Shown here: piece after piece, positions 8,140 through 16,385 of the stretch
How the letters are laid out: every line of letters begins with the position of its first letter
Numbering within the stretch: the first letter of the stretch is position 1
Source of the DNA: Candidatus Omnitrophota bacterium
GTDB taxonomy: Bacteria > Omnitrophota > Gorgyraeia > Zapsychrales > Fredricksoniimonadaceae
Assembly (NCBI GenBank): GCA_021731625.1
Contig: JAKFXC010000042.1
Location: forward strand, 1 to 54,399
DNA: 54,399 nucleotides
Direction: 5' to 3'
Notes under the pieces: model-generated
What the model saw: only the letters and a program-made list of their open reading frames with translations
Databases searched by the model: none
Told to the model about the DNA's origin: nothing
Program-made: the position numbers and the translations under genes

Positions 8140-8535
8140 TTACCAAATGTAACAGAGAACCTCGCCGCCGATTTTAAGTTTTCGGGCTTCGCGGTTGTCG
8201 ATGATGCCTTTGGATGTCGATAAAACCGCTGTCCCCAGCCCGTTTAAAACTCTGGGGATGTGACGATTATCTGCGTATACCCGCAATCCGGGACGGGAGA
8301 TGCGCTTGATGCCCATGATGGCGGGTTTATTGTTCTCATATCTTAAATACACTTTCAAAATGCCCTGCTTCTCATTTTTGAGCAGCCGACAATCCTCCAC
8401 ATACCCATCGTTCTTAAAAATATTGACCATACGCTCCAAAAGTTTGGACGCAGGAAATTCCACCGTTTCCTTGCGGGCCTGCATGGCATTACGGATAACG
8501 GTCAATGTGTCGGCAATTGGATCGGAAACAGACAT
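8140..8535 (-). CDS. rpsH: 30S ribosomal protein S8
   Basis: S8 binds 16S rRNA helix 21 and is a translational repressor of the spc operon in E. coli. The 131 residues start [20 protein letters not shown], matching the family, and end TSKGIIDNREARKLKIGGEVLCYIW, with the STSKGI motif conserved. I placed the start at the ATG that overlaps the rpsN stop (TAATG), because the longer frame upstream is only rpsN read in another frame. Confidence 0.97.
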   Translation of the reverse strand: MSVSDPIADTLTVIRNAMQARKETVEFPASKLLERMVNIFKNDGYVEDCRLLKNEKQGILKVYLRYENNKPAIMGIKRISRPGLRVYADNRHIPRVLNGLGTAVLSTSKGIIDNREARKLKIGGEVLCYIW

Positions 8536-8720
8536 TACCAGCTCGCTTTCTTGATTCCCGGGACTTCGCCCTTCCAGGCCAATTCCCTGAAACAAATCCG
8601 GCAAATCCCGAACCGGCGCAAATACCCGCGCGGCCGGCCGCATAAACCACAGCGGTTGTGCTGACGCACGCTAAACTTCGGGATTTCTTTTGATTTATTG
8701 ACTAAGGCTTTTTTGGCCAT
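8535..8720 (-). CDS. rpsN: 30S ribosomal protein S14, zinc-binding short type
   Basis: S14 completes the head of the small subunit. The 61-residue protein is the short, zinc-containing form: ligands are in CGLC (about 24-27) and CRIC (39-42), around the motif [21 protein letters not shown]. It lies between rplE and rpsH with a one-base overlap of stop and start with rpsH, so translation of the two is coupled. Confidence 0.98.
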   Translation of the reverse strand: MAKKALVNKSKEIPKFSVRQHNRCGLCGRPRGYLRRFGICRICFRELAWKGEVPGIKKASW

Positions 8721-8726
8721 ACGTGT

Positions 8727-9287
8727 TTAATTTCCTTTTGTAAACGGCATCCCTAAGAGCCGCAATAACTCTAAATTTCTTTCCTGGTTGCCGCCGCGGA
8801 TGACAAAAGTGATGTCCATGCCCTGGATGCGGTGGTCGCGGGCGCTGGCATCGATTTCCGGAAAAATACCCTGGTCGGTAATGCCTAAGGTATAGTTGCC
8901 TTCGCGGTCAAACGCCTTGACGGAAACCCCGTTAAAGTCACGGATGCGGGGCAAAGTGACATTGACCAGACGGTCAATGAACTCATACATGCGGGTACGG
9001 CGTAACGTCACTTTGCAGCCGACCGGCAGATTTTCGCGCAACTTGAAATTTGAGATGGCCTTCTTGGCCCGGCGCACCGTTGGTTTTTGGCCGGTGATCG
9101 TGGCCAGGTCCTGGGCCGCCCGGTCGAGAATCTTGACATCTGAAATGGCTTCCCCCACCCCCATGTTGACCACCACCTTCTCGATATGGGGCACAGCCAT
9201 GGGGTTGTTGATCCCGAACTTCTTTGTCATCTCAGGGACCACTTCTTTACGGTATCGTTCCAGTAAACGCGCGTTCTCTGCTTTCAC
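8727..9287 (-). CDS. rplE: 50S ribosomal protein L5
   Basis: L5 binds 5S rRNA and contacts the P-site tRNA from the central protuberance. The 186 residues contain the motifs FGINNPMAVPHIEKVVVNMG, ITGQKPTVRRAKKAISNFKLR, the loop NGVSVKAFDREGNYTLGITDQ (about 120-140) and DITFVIRGGNQERNLELLRL. It sits in the normal rplX-rplE-rpsN order. Confidence 0.98.
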   Translation of the reverse strand: MKAENARLLERYRKEVVPEMTKKFGINNPMAVPHIEKVVVNMGVGEAISDVKILDRAAQDLATITGQKPTVRRAKKAISNFKLRENLPVGCKVTLRRTRMYEFIDRLVNVTLPRIRDFNGVSVKAFDREGNYTLGITDQGIFPEIDASARDHRIQGMDITFVIRGGNQERNLELLRLLGMPFTKGN

Positions 9288-9302
9288 AGCTCATATCCTC
9301 GC

Positions 9303-9614
9303 TTATAAAGTTTCCTCTGATTTTTTGGAAATGCGGACCTTGCCGCCGTCTTTCAAGAGCCGGGTCAAAAACCGGGTGGGTTTGTTGCTCTTTTTATCCA
9401 CCAGCATCAAGTTGGACAACGAAATGGGTTTTTCCAATTCCACGTATCCCCCCTGGGGGTACGTGTCGCTTTTTTTGACCGATTTTTTGACCACATTGAT
9501 ATTTTCAATCACGGCCTTGGCCAGTTTAGGCATGACCCGGACCACTTTACCGGTCTTGCCTTTGTCTTTGCCGACCATGACCATGACCTGGTCATCTTTG
9601 CGTATGCGTAACAT
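9303..9614 (-). CDS. rplX: 50S ribosomal protein L24
   Basis: L24 is an assembly initiator of the 50S subunit and lies at the exit tunnel. The 103 residues begin with the KOW motif (DDQVMVMVGKDKGKTGKVV) and contain VIENINVVKKSVKKSDTYPQGG and EKPISLSNLMLVD, all diagnostic. It follows rplN directly and precedes rplE. Confidence 0.98.
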   Translation of the reverse strand: MLRIRKDDQVMVMVGKDKGKTGKVVRVMPKLAKAVIENINVVKKSVKKSDTYPQGGYVELEKPISLSNLMLVDKKSNKPTRFLTRLLKDGGKVRISKKSEETL

Positions 9615-9616
9615 AC

Positions 9617-9985
9617 CTACACAACCTCCGGGGCCAACGAAATGATTTTCATATACTCCATATTGCGCAGCTCGCGGGCCACTGGTCCAAAGACACGGGT
9701 GCCTTTGGGGTTGCCGGCATCGTCGATGATGACCACCGCGTTGGAATCAAAACGCACATAGGTGCCGTCCGGGCGGCGGATCGATTTTTTGGTGCGCACA
9801 ATAATGCCTTTGGCCATGCTGCCTTTTTTGATGGCGGCGTCGGGAGCGCTTTCTTTGACGTTGACTTTCACCAAGTCGCCGATCTTGGCCCACATCTTGC
9901 CTTTGGCTTTTAAGACCCCGATGAGCGAAGCCTTGCGGGCGCCGGTATTGTCTGCCACATCTAAAATTGTTTTTAACTGGATCAT
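9617..9985 (-). CDS. rplN: 50S ribosomal protein L14
   Basis: L14 forms part of the intersubunit bridge near the factor-binding site. The 122 residues match the highly conserved family throughout: MIQLKTILDVADNTGARKA, VKVNVKESAPDAAIKKGSMA, RFDSNAVVIIDDAGNPKGTR and ARELRNMEYMKIISLAPEVV. Length is exactly the bacterial norm of 122. Confidence 0.99.
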   Translation of the reverse strand: MIQLKTILDVADNTGARKASLIGVLKAKGKMWAKIGDLVKVNVKESAPDAAIKKGSMAKGIIVRTKKSIRRPDGTYVRFDSNAVVIIDDAGNPKGTRVFGPVARELRNMEYMKIISLAPEVV

Positions 9986-9994
9986 AGCCGATTC

Positions 9995-10270
9995 CTAACC
10001 TTTGGATTCCACGATTTCGCGGATGATCCAGCGTTTGTCCTTGGATAAAGGACGGGTTTCCATGATCCGCACCACATCTCCAGACTTGGCGGCGTTTTGC
10101 TCATCATGCGCTTTGTATTTGACGATATGGCGCACCGCCTTATGGTATTTATGGTGTTTGTTGACTATGACCACCTGCACCACGCGGGTCTTGTCCATTT
10201 TGTCGCTGACGACGGTCGCCGTCATGAAACGGCGGCGGTTATTTCGCTTGGGTGCTTCGTTTGTTTCCAT
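9995..10270 (-). CDS. rpsQ: 30S ribosomal protein S17
   Basis: S17 is a primary 16S rRNA binder with an OB fold. The 91 residues include the core MTATVVSDKMDKTRVVQVVI and the motif GDVVRIMETRPLSKDKRWIIREIV. The start used here (METNEAPKRNNRRR) overlaps the end of rpmC by 32 nt in another frame; an internal Met16 would remove the overlap but also a basic segment that relatives have. The Shine-Dalgarno sequence is weak, which fits coupling to rpmC. Confidence 0.95.
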   Translation of the reverse strand: METNEAPKRNNRRRFMTATVVSDKMDKTRVVQVVIVNKHHKYHKAVRHIVKYKAHDEQNAAKSGDVVRIMETRPLSKDKRWIIREIVESKG

Positions 10271-10457
10271 CAGACTTTCTTTCGTTTAAGAGCGTTAAAA
10301 TTCGGGCAATGTCCCGTCGGAAATTGCGCAGACTGGCCGGCTTTTCAACCCGCCCCATGTGGCGCTGGTTATTCAAGTCATACAAATCTTTCTTGAGTTG
10401 CTTTTCCTTGGCGGCCAATTCTTCATCAGACATAGTTTGAAATTCTTTGATCTTCAT
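10239..10457 (-). CDS. rpmC: 50S ribosomal protein L29
   Basis: L29 is a small helical protein at the exit tunnel that helps dock trigger factor and SRP. The 72 residues form the expected two-helix hairpin: MKIKEFQTMSDEELAAKEKQ then NNQRHMGRVEKPASLRNFRRDIARILTLLNE (shown in part). I chose the ATG with GAGG six bases upstream over a TTG five codons earlier. The C-terminal tail (RKSDGNKRSTQAK) is longer than usual and is the part that overlaps rpsQ by 32 nt. Confidence 0.94.
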   Translation of the reverse strand: MKIKEFQTMSDEELAAKEKQLKKDLYDLNNQRHMGRVEKPASLRNFRRDIARILTLLNERKSDGNKRSTQAK

Positions 10458-10468
10458 AGCAACCTCAC

Positions 10469-10885
10469 TCAATGGCTCCCGCGGGTGATGAATTTGGTTT
10501 TGATGGACAATTTAAAAGCCACCAAACGCAAAATCTGTTTGGCGAAATCCTCCGGGACACCGCCCAGTTCAAAAATGACTTTGCCGCGCCGGACCACCGC
10601 CACCCAATGGTCCAAATCCCCTTTGCCTTTGCCCATGCGGGTTTCCGCCGGTTTTTTGGTGATGGATTTATGCGGGAAGGCATTGATCCATAATTTTCCA
10701 GTGCCGCGCAGTTTGCGGGCGACCACCACGCGGGACGCTTCCAGTTGCCGGGCCGGTAAGAATCCATTGGCAATGGCTTTCAATCCGTATTCGCCAAAAT
10801 GCATCTGGCTCCCGGAAACGGCAATGCCGCGGGACTTTCCTTTTTGGCTTTTGCGGTACTTGACTCTTTTGGGCATGAGCAACAT
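10469..10885 (-). CDS. rplP: 50S ribosomal protein L16
   Basis: L16 organises the A-site region and is needed late in 50S assembly. The 138 residues begin MLLMPKRVKYRKSQKGKSRG and contain FGEYGLKAIANGFLPARQLE, KLWINAFPHKSITKKPAETRMGKGKG (in part) and AVVRRGKVIFELGGV. All are family signatures, and rpsC-rplP-rpmC-rpsQ is the standard order. Confidence 0.98.
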   Translation of the reverse strand: MLLMPKRVKYRKSQKGKSRGIAVSGSQMHFGEYGLKAIANGFLPARQLEASRVVVARKLRGTGKLWINAFPHKSITKKPAETRMGKGKGDLDHWVAVVRRGKVIFELGGVPEDFAKQILRLVAFKLSIKTKFITRGSH

Positions 10886-10889
10886 ACAA

Positions 10890-11630
10890 TTACCTCAAAT
10901 TTTCTGGCGGAGCCGCCGGCACGGTCTGGCTGTTGCCCGTTGCCGCTGCTTCCGCTTGCGCGGCCAAGGCCTGGGCCTCTATTTCTTCCTGATCTTTAAT
11001 GACATCGCCCTTATAAATCCAGACTTTGACGCCCAGCAAACCGTAGGTGGTGTGGGCCTCGGCAAATCCAAAATCAATGTCGGCGCGCAAGGTTTGCAGC
11101 GGGATTTTGCCTTCATAATATTTTTCGGACCGGGCCATGTCTGCGCCGCCTAAACGTCCGGCGCAACGGATCTTGATGCCCTTGGCTCCGGAAGCGCGGG
11201 ACTGCTCAATGGCGCGCTTCATGGCGCGGCGAAAGGCCACGCGTTTCTCAAGCTGAAAAGCCACGCCTTGGGCCACCAACTGGGCATCGAGATTAGGGTT
11301 CTTGATCTCCTGGATGTCGACGACGATCTTGTCCATATCTTTCTTGCTGATGTCTTTAAGCTCAGCCCGTAAGCGGTCAATGTCCGCGCCCCGGCGTCCG
11401 ATGATGACACCTGGCCGGGCGGTATGGATACGGACTTTGATTTGTTCGGCCAATCGCTCGATGACGATCATGGACACCGCGGCCTGCACGAATTTCTTGC
11501 GGATGTACTGGCGGATCCGATTGTCCTCCTGCACGTTCTTCGCATACTCTTTGCGTTCGGCAAACCACAAGCTGCGCCAGTTTTTAGTGTATCCGAGCCT
11601 TAAAACCAATGGATGAACTTTCTGTCCCAC
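10890..11630 (-). CDS. rpsC: 30S ribosomal protein S3
   Basis: S3 lines the mRNA entry channel on the 30S head. The 246 residues have the N-terminal MGQKVHPLVLRLGYTKNWRS, a KH domain with GVIIGRRGADIDRLR (about 75-89) and the C-terminal domain ending in GLLGVKVWIYKGDVI. A further tail (about 216-246) rich in Ala, Gln and Pro follows, an extension common in S3. It is separated from rplV by 64 nt that hold a strong hairpin. Confidence 0.98.
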   Translation of the reverse strand: MGQKVHPLVLRLGYTKNWRSLWFAERKEYAKNVQEDNRIRQYIRKKFVQAAVSMIVIERLAEQIKVRIHTARPGVIIGRRGADIDRLRAELKDISKKDMDKIVVDIQEIKNPNLDAQLVAQGVAFQLEKRVAFRRAMKRAIEQSRASGAKGIKIRCAGRLGGADMARSEKYYEGKIPLQTLRADIDFGFAEAHTTYGLLGVKVWIYKGDVIKDQEEIEAQALAAQAEAAATGNSQTVPAAPPENLR

Positions 11631-11669
11631 GCGTCCCCCCGTTTATTCTATTGCATATGTGATAACGGT

Positions 11670-11692
11670 GCCTGCCGCCGAGAGCGGCAGGC
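11670..11692. other. GC-rich 9-bp hairpin between rplV and rpsC
   Basis: A perfect stem GCCTGCCGC / GCGGCAGGC with a 5-nt loop begins 2 nt after the rplV stop codon. It has no following T-run on the minus strand, so it does not look like an intrinsic terminator. A stable stem here could protect or define a 3' end, or act as a processing site, inside the S10 operon. The remaining bases up to rpsC (11631-11669) hold only its ribosome-binding region. Confidence 0.7.
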
Positions 11693-11694
11693 GT

Positions 11695-12039
11695 TTACAC
11701 TTTCTTGTTTGTCTTGGTGTCCAATTCAATGATCAAATGTGTTGTGCGTCGCAAAATCGGTGTGGCTCGTCCGAATGACGCCGCCCGGAACCGCTTCCAG
11801 GACCCGCCGTGGTTGGCCGTGATGCGGGAAATATACAGCTGGTCCTCGGCCAGGCCTTTTTGTTTGGCGTTCTGGACGGCTGAATCAAAAACTTTTTTGA
11901 CGTGGTCCACGCTACCTTTGCGCAATTGGGCCAGAATGGCGGATGAGGTCGGCACGTCCTTGCCGCGCAACACGTCAATCACCTGACGCATTTTCATCGA
12001 TGATACCCGCAAATATTTTCCCGAAGCTTTGGCAATCAT
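11695..12039 (-). CDS. rplV: 50S ribosomal protein L22
   Basis: L22 lines the exit tunnel; its loop is a known site of macrolide resistance. The 114 residues begin with KASGKYLRVSSMKMRQVIDVLRG (in part) and carry the conserved beta-hairpin near the C-terminus, ISRITANHGGSWKRFRAASFG, followed by RATPILRRTTHLIIEL. The family usually reads GRAxxIxKRxxHI in this place, so the match is good. Confidence 0.97.
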   Translation of the reverse strand: MIAKASGKYLRVSSMKMRQVIDVLRGKDVPTSSAILAQLRKGSVDHVKKVFDSAVQNAKQKGLAEDQLYISRITANHGGSWKRFRAASFGRATPILRRTTHLIIELDTKTNKKV

Positions 12040-12045
12040 AGGTCC

Positions 12046-12333
12046 CTATTTCTTCTGCATGGCTTTCTTGGCTTTTACCCCGCCGTGGGCTTTAAACGTG
12101 CGGGTGGACACAAAGTCCCCTAATTTGAGTCCCACCATGTTCTCGGTAACAAACACCGGCACATGCTTGCGTCCGTCATAAACGGCAAATGTGTATCCCA
12201 CGAAATTGGGGATGATGGTGGAACGCCGCGACCAGGTTTTGATCGGCTGGCGCTGGGCCACCGCAGCGGCTTTGTCAAACCGGCGCATCAATGAATCTTC
12301 AACATACGCACCTTTTTTAATGGAACGCGGCAT
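12046..12333 (-). CDS. rpsS: 30S ribosomal protein S19
   Basis: S19 binds near the A site on the 30S head as a partner of S13. The 95 residues begin [20 protein letters not shown] and carry the diagnostic block [20 protein letters not shown] followed by [23 protein letters not shown] (in part). Length is typical (about 90-95). Confidence 0.98.
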   Translation of the reverse strand: MPRSIKKGAYVEDSLMRRFDKAAAVAQRQPIKTWSRRSTIIPNFVGYTFAVYDGRKHVPVFVTENMVGLKLGDFVSTRTFKAHGGVKAKKAMQKK

Positions 12334-12335
12334 GT

Positions 12336-13175
12336 TTATTTTCCTCTTCTTCGAACAATCAGGTGATCAGAATATTTTCGCTTCTTACGGGTCTTAAATC
12401 CTTTGGTCGGTTTACCCCAGGGCGTCACCGGATGCGGGTTGCCCTGCGGTGCTTTGCCTTCCCCGCCGCCGTGCGGATGGTCCACCGGGTTCATGACCAC
12501 GCCGCGCGATTGGGGTTTACGCCCCAGCCAGCGGTTGCGTCCGGCCTTGCCGATTTGGACGGTTTCATTTTCCACATTGCTCAGTTGTCCTATGGTGGCA
12601 CGGCAATCGACGGAAACTTTACGCACCTCGGAAGACGGCAGGCGCACATGCGCCACTTCGCCTTCGCGGGCAATGAGCTGCGCAGAAGCACCGGCGGAAC
12701 GGACCATTTGCCCCCCTTTGCCAGGCTTAATTTCAATGTTGTGAACAGCGGTGCCGAGCGGAATCTTCAGCAACGGCATGCAGTTGCCGGCTTTGATCTC
12801 GACATCCCCGTTATTGGTGCTGATGATGCTCTCCCCCACTTTTAAATCCAGCGGGGCTAAAATGTAGGATTTGTTTTGATTGCTCGTGTATTGGATTAAC
12901 GCAATGCGGCAGGTGCGATTCGGGTCATATTCGATGGCTAAGACAGTGGCCGGATCATCAATGTGGTCGCGCTTAAAATCAATCAATCTGTACATGCGTT
13001 TATGGCCCGCGCCGCGATGGCGCGCGGTTTTGCGGCCATAGTTATTGCGTCCGCCTGATCCTTTCAGAGGGACCAGCAAAGCTTTTTCAGGTTTGCCTTT
13101 GGTGATTTCGGCAAAATCCGGCAAAGCTGCATGTCGAAGACCGCCGGTGATTGGTTTAAAACGTTTTATACCCAT
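12336..13175 (-). CDS. rplB: 50S ribosomal protein L2
   Basis: L2 is one of the most conserved large-subunit proteins and is needed for subunit association and peptidyl-transferase activity. The 279 residues have the RNA-binding core ([34 protein letters not shown]) and the C-terminal signature [20 protein letters not shown], which holds the conserved histidine near the peptidyl-transferase centre (HPHGGGEG). It is followed closely by rpsS. Confidence 0.99.
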   Translation of the reverse strand: MGIKRFKPITGGLRHAALPDFAEITKGKPEKALLVPLKGSGGRNNYGRKTARHRGAGHKRMYRLIDFKRDHIDDPATVLAIEYDPNRTCRIALIQYTSNQNKSYILAPLDLKVGESIISTNNGDVEIKAGNCMPLLKIPLGTAVHNIEIKPGKGGQMVRSAGASAQLIAREGEVAHVRLPSSEVRKVSVDCRATIGQLSNVENETVQIGKAGRNRWLGRKPQSRGVVMNPVDHPHGGGEGKAPQGNPHPVTPWGKPTKGFKTRKKRKYSDHLIVRRRGK

Positions 13176-13189
13176 AAGTGTTCGCTAAA

Positions 13190-13468
13190 CTAGCGCCCCT
13201 CGATCTTTTGTCCCTCGTTGAGAGTGACGATGGCCTTTTTCCAACCGGTCGTGTATCCGGCCTTGAAACGGACGCGTTTTAATTTTCCTTGCACGGCCGT
13301 GGTGTTGACGTCCTGGACTTTGACTTTATAAATTTCTTCGACCGCGCGTTTGATGTCGATTTTGGTGGCGTCCTCGGAAACGCGGAAGGTGTATTTGCGC
13401 TGGGATTCCAGGGAAGTCCCTTTTTCGGTACGCACCAAAGCTTTTAAAATGTCGTAACAGGTAATCAT
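13190..13468 (-). CDS. rplW: 50S ribosomal protein L23
   Basis: L23 sits at the exit tunnel and is the docking site for trigger factor and SRP. The 92 residues show the expected fold with [20 protein letters not shown] near the N-terminus and [40 protein letters not shown] (shown as a block across 44-83). It overlaps rplD by 4 nt. Confidence 0.96.
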   Translation of the reverse strand: MITCYDILKALVRTEKGTSLESQRKYTFRVSEDATKIDIKRAVEEIYKVKVQDVNTTAVQGKLKRVRFKAGYTTGWKKAIVTLNEGQKIEGR

Positions 13469-14088
13469 TGGATTCTCTTCAGTAAATGCTGCAAAGCAGG
13501 TTTAGTCACTAAGATGTTCTTATTGCTCAAAATGTCCCTGGCATTGACATCCGAGGCGCGGCCGAGGGTGAGCAACCGGATGTTGCGGCTGGCCAACATC
13601 ACTTTGTTGTCCGCGCCCTCGAGCACGACTAAGATGCGACCTTGCAATTTCAACCCCGCCAGCATGGCAGCGAAGTCTTTGGTTTTCCCCGACGCGACAT
13701 CGAATTTTTCAACACACACCAACTCATTGCTTAAAAATTTGGCATTCAAGGACTCGCGCAAGGCAGCGATTTTGACTTTGCGCGGCACGTCATAGGAAAA
13801 ATCCCGCGGCCTCGGTCCAAACGCGATGCCGCCTTTTTTCCATAACGGTGAACGGGAGGAGCCGGCCCGGGCCCGCCCGGTGCCTTTTTGACGCCATGGC
13901 TTCTTGCCCCCGCCGGAAACCTCCGAACGGTCTTTGGTGGAGGCGTTCCCCTGACGCTCATTGGCGTTGTACATGACCAGAGCTTGGTGAATAACCGCAC
14001 CCTGCACATGCACCCCGAACTGCTCGTTGGGCAGGTTGATGCTATCGGCTTTTTTCCCTTGACTGTCGAGCACTGTTAATTCAGGCAT
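13465..14088 (-). CDS. rplD: 50S ribosomal protein L4
   Basis: L4 reaches into the exit tunnel; in E. coli it also represses the S10 operon by an RNA-binding mechanism. The 207 residues contain the tunnel loop [20 protein letters not shown] followed by [21 protein letters not shown] (about 58-98), which is the family hallmark. A sequence similar to the E. coli S10 leader was not recognised upstream of rpsJ, so autoregulation cannot be claimed. The start shares one base with the rplC stop. Confidence 0.98.
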   Translation of the reverse strand: MPELTVLDSQGKKADSINLPNEQFGVHVQGAVIHQALVMYNANERQGNASTKDRSEVSGGGKKPWRQKGTGRARAGSSRSPLWKKGGIAFGPRPRDFSYDVPRKVKIAALRESLNAKFLSNELVCVEKFDVASGKTKDFAAMLAGLKLQGRILVVLEGADNKVMLASRNIRLLTLGRASDVNARDILSNKNILVTKPALQHLLKRIQ

Positions 14089-14798
14089 TACTTTTTAGCT
14101 CCCACTTTGGCTTTGCTTTGCTTCATAGGATTGCGTTTGACAGCCACCAGCTCTTTTTTCTCATCCAGAGAACGGTGCGCCTTCTTCTTGGACTTGTTAA
14201 TATAGAGAAGGCCGTTTTTATGCCCGGGCACGCAGCCCTTGACTAAAATCAAATTATTGTCCATGTCCACGCGCATGACCCGCAGGCTCTGCACCGTGGT
14301 GGTCTGATGCCCCATGTGGCCCGGCATGTGCTGGCCCTTGTACACACGCGAAGGGTCGGAGCTGGAACCGATGGAACCCACCCGGCGGTGATGCATGGAC
14401 CCGTGCGCCGCCGGACCCCCGCTCCAATTCCAGCGCACCATGCCGCCTTGGAAACCTTTGCCGATCGAGGTCCCGGTGACGTCGACAAAATCGCCCGGCT
14501 GAAAAAAATCGGCCTTGATTTCCTGGCCTATCTTATAATCTTTATTGTCCGAAGAAGCAAACTCCTTAATGTGCTTAACTGGGCCTGCGCCGCTTTTCTT
14601 CAAAAACCCTAAGACCGGTTTTTGCAAACGGCTTTCCTTGACCGGCAAATATCCCAACACCACCTTGGTCTTAGGCTTGTCCTTCAGGCTCAAAATCGTG
14701 CACGGGCCCGCCTCAACCAACGTGACCGGGATGGTATTGCCCTCATTATCGAAAATTTGGGTCATACCCAATTTTTTTCCCATTAAACCGAGAATCAT
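14088..14798 (-). CDS. rplC: 50S ribosomal protein L3
   Basis: L3 is an early assembly protein whose extension reaches the peptidyl-transferase centre. The 236 residues begin MILGLMGKKLGMTQIFDNEG and contain GTSIGKGFQGGMVRWNWSGG, HGSMHHRRVGSIGSSSDPSR and KGQHMPGHMGHQTTTVQSL, the conserved central loop. The start is preceded by GGGAGAGG. The C-terminus has an extra lysine-rich tail of about 30 residues. Confidence 0.98.
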   Translation of the reverse strand: MILGLMGKKLGMTQIFDNEGNTIPVTLVEAGPCTILSLKDKPKTKVVLGYLPVKESRLQKPVLGFLKKSGAGPVKHIKEFASSDNKDYKIGQEIKADFFQPGDFVDVTGTSIGKGFQGGMVRWNWSGGPAAHGSMHHRRVGSIGSSSDPSRVYKGQHMPGHMGHQTTTVQSLRVMRVDMDNNLILVKGCVPGHKNGLLYINKSKKKAHRSLDEKKELVAVKRNPMKQSKAKVGAKK

Positions 14799-14813
14799 GT
14801 GACCTCTCCCGTA

Positions 14814-15116
14814 CTACTGTTTAATCTCGACATCCACGCCGGCAGGCAAATTGAGTTTGCGCAGGGCTTCCACGGTCTTGGACGTTGGGTTCACCAGATC
14901 AATCAGCCGTTTATGCGTCGCCAACTGGAATTGCTCACGGCTCTTCTTGTCGATGACCGGCGAACGCAGCACTGTGTAAAGTTCTTTTTTCGTCGGTAGC
15001 GGGACCGGCCCCAGGACCTGGGCGCCGGTGCGTATGGCCGTGTCCACAATCTCCTGGGTTGATTGGTCAATCAACCGGTGGTCGAACGCTTTGAGTTTTA
15101 TACGAATTTTTTGCAC
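14814..15116 (-). CDS. rpsJ: 30S ribosomal protein S10
   Basis: S10 is a small-subunit head protein that also pairs with NusB in antitermination. The 100 residues from a GTG start ([20 protein letters not shown]) match the family exactly; the longer frame upstream merely reads the end of tuf. The motifs [20 protein letters not shown] and [20 protein letters not shown] are diagnostic. AAGGA lies about 11 bases before the GTG. It is the first gene of the S10 cluster, joined to tuf with only 16 nt between. Confidence 0.96.
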   Translation of the reverse strand: MQKIRIKLKAFDHRLIDQSTQEIVDTAIRTGAQVLGPVPLPTKKELYTVLRSPVIDKKSREQFQLATHKRLIDLVNPTSKTVEALRKLNLPAGVDVEIKQ

Positions 15117-15132
15117 GTTGTCTCTACGTCCT

Positions 15133-16329
15133 TTATTTGAGAACTTCTGAGATAACACCGGCACCCACGGTGCGGCCGCCTTCGCGGATGGCGAACCGCA
15201 ATTCCTTCTCCATGGCGACGGGGGTGATGAGTTCCACGGTCAGCTGCACGTTGTCACCGGGCATGCACATCTCCACCCCGGCCGGTAACTCTGCTGCCCC
15301 GGTCACGTCGGTGGTGCGGAAATAAAACTGCGGACGGTAGCCCTTAAAAAACGGGGTATGACGTCCGCCCTCTTCCTTGGTCAAAATGTACACGCTGGCT
15401 TTAAATTTAGTGTGCGGGGTGATGGATCCTTTGGCCGCCAGCACCATGCCGCGTTCGATGTCTTCTTTATTAATGCCGCGCAGCAGCAGCCCCACGTTGT
15501 CGCCGGCCTGGCCGTCTTCCAACTCTTTACGGAACATTTCCACACCGGTGACTACCACAGCCTTGATGTCCGGGCGCAGGCCAATGAGGTGGACCTCGTC
15601 GTTGACCTTCACTTTGCCGCGTTCGATGCGTCCGGTGGCAACCGTGCCGCGTCCGGAAATCGAAAACACGTCTTCCACCGCCATGATAAAGGGTTTGTCC
15701 AACTCCCGCACAGGCTGGGGGATAAAGGCGTCCACCGCTGCCATTAATTCCAAAATCGGTTTGGCTTTGCCTTCGAAATCTTTGGGGTTATTTAAAGCAT
15801 CCAGCGCGCTTCCCTTAATGATGGGGGTCTTTTCGCCGTCGAATTTGTATTTGGTGAGTAAGTCGCGGACTTCCAATTCCACTAAATCCAGCAATTCCGC
15901 GTCCTGCACCTGGTCGCATTTGTTCAAGAACACCACGATCCGGGGCACGTTCACTTGGCGGGCCAGCAAAATGTGCTCGCGGGTCTGCGGCATGGGACCG
16001 TCGGTGGCGGAGACAACTAAAATGGCGCCGTCCATTTGTGCGGCGCCGGTGATCATGTTTTTGATATAGTCCGCGTGACCGGGACAGTCAATGTGCGCGT
16101 AGTGGCGGGCCTCAGTCTCGTACTCGATGTGCGAAATGTTGATGGTAACGCCGCGTTCCTTTTCTTCCGGTGCATTGTCGATGGTGTCATAGGCGCGGGC
16201 CTGGGCCAGACCTTTTTGGGACAAAACGGTGGTGATGGCCGCGGACAGGGTTGTCTTACCATGGTCGACGTGGCCGATGGTGCCAATGTTTAAATGCGGT
16301 TTATTACGATTAAATTTTTCTTTAGCCAT
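15133..16329 (-). CDS. tuf: Elongation factor Tu
   Basis: EF-Tu delivers aminoacyl-tRNA to the ribosome with GTP hydrolysis. The 398 residues have all G motifs: [10 protein letters not shown] (18-27), DCPGHADY (81-88) and NKCD (136-139), with the catalytic histidine in the second. The C-terminal barrel ends [21 protein letters not shown] (shown in part), of normal length. A GGAGGG Shine-Dalgarno sequence precedes the ATG. It stands between fusA and rpsJ; the 56-nt gap before it has no convincing promoter spacing. Confidence 0.99.
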   Translation of the reverse strand: MAKEKFNRNKPHLNIGTIGHVDHGKTTLSAAITTVLSQKGLAQARAYDTIDNAPEEKERGVTINISHIEYETEARHYAHIDCPGHADYIKNMITGAAQMDGAILVVSATDGPMPQTREHILLARQVNVPRIVVFLNKCDQVQDAELLDLVELEVRDLLTKYKFDGEKTPIIKGSALDALNNPKDFEGKAKPILELMAAVDAFIPQPVRELDKPFIMAVEDVFSISGRGTVATGRIERGKVKVNDEVHLIGLRPDIKAVVVTGVEMFRKELEDGQAGDNVGLLLRGINKEDIERGMVLAAKGSITPHTKFKASVYILTKEEGGRHTPFFKGYRPQFYFRTTDVTGAAELPAGVEMCMPGDNVQLTVELITPVAMEKELRFAIREGGRTVGAGVISEVLK

Positions 16330-16385
16330 TGCGAAACCCTCCGTTCAGTGAGTTGTATAATATGTGTCAAATTAAAATAGATCTA

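Noticed and set aside
15117..15164. A 16-residue longer start for S10
   Set aside because: The extra residues are the end of tuf in another frame; the GTG at 15116 matches the family start.
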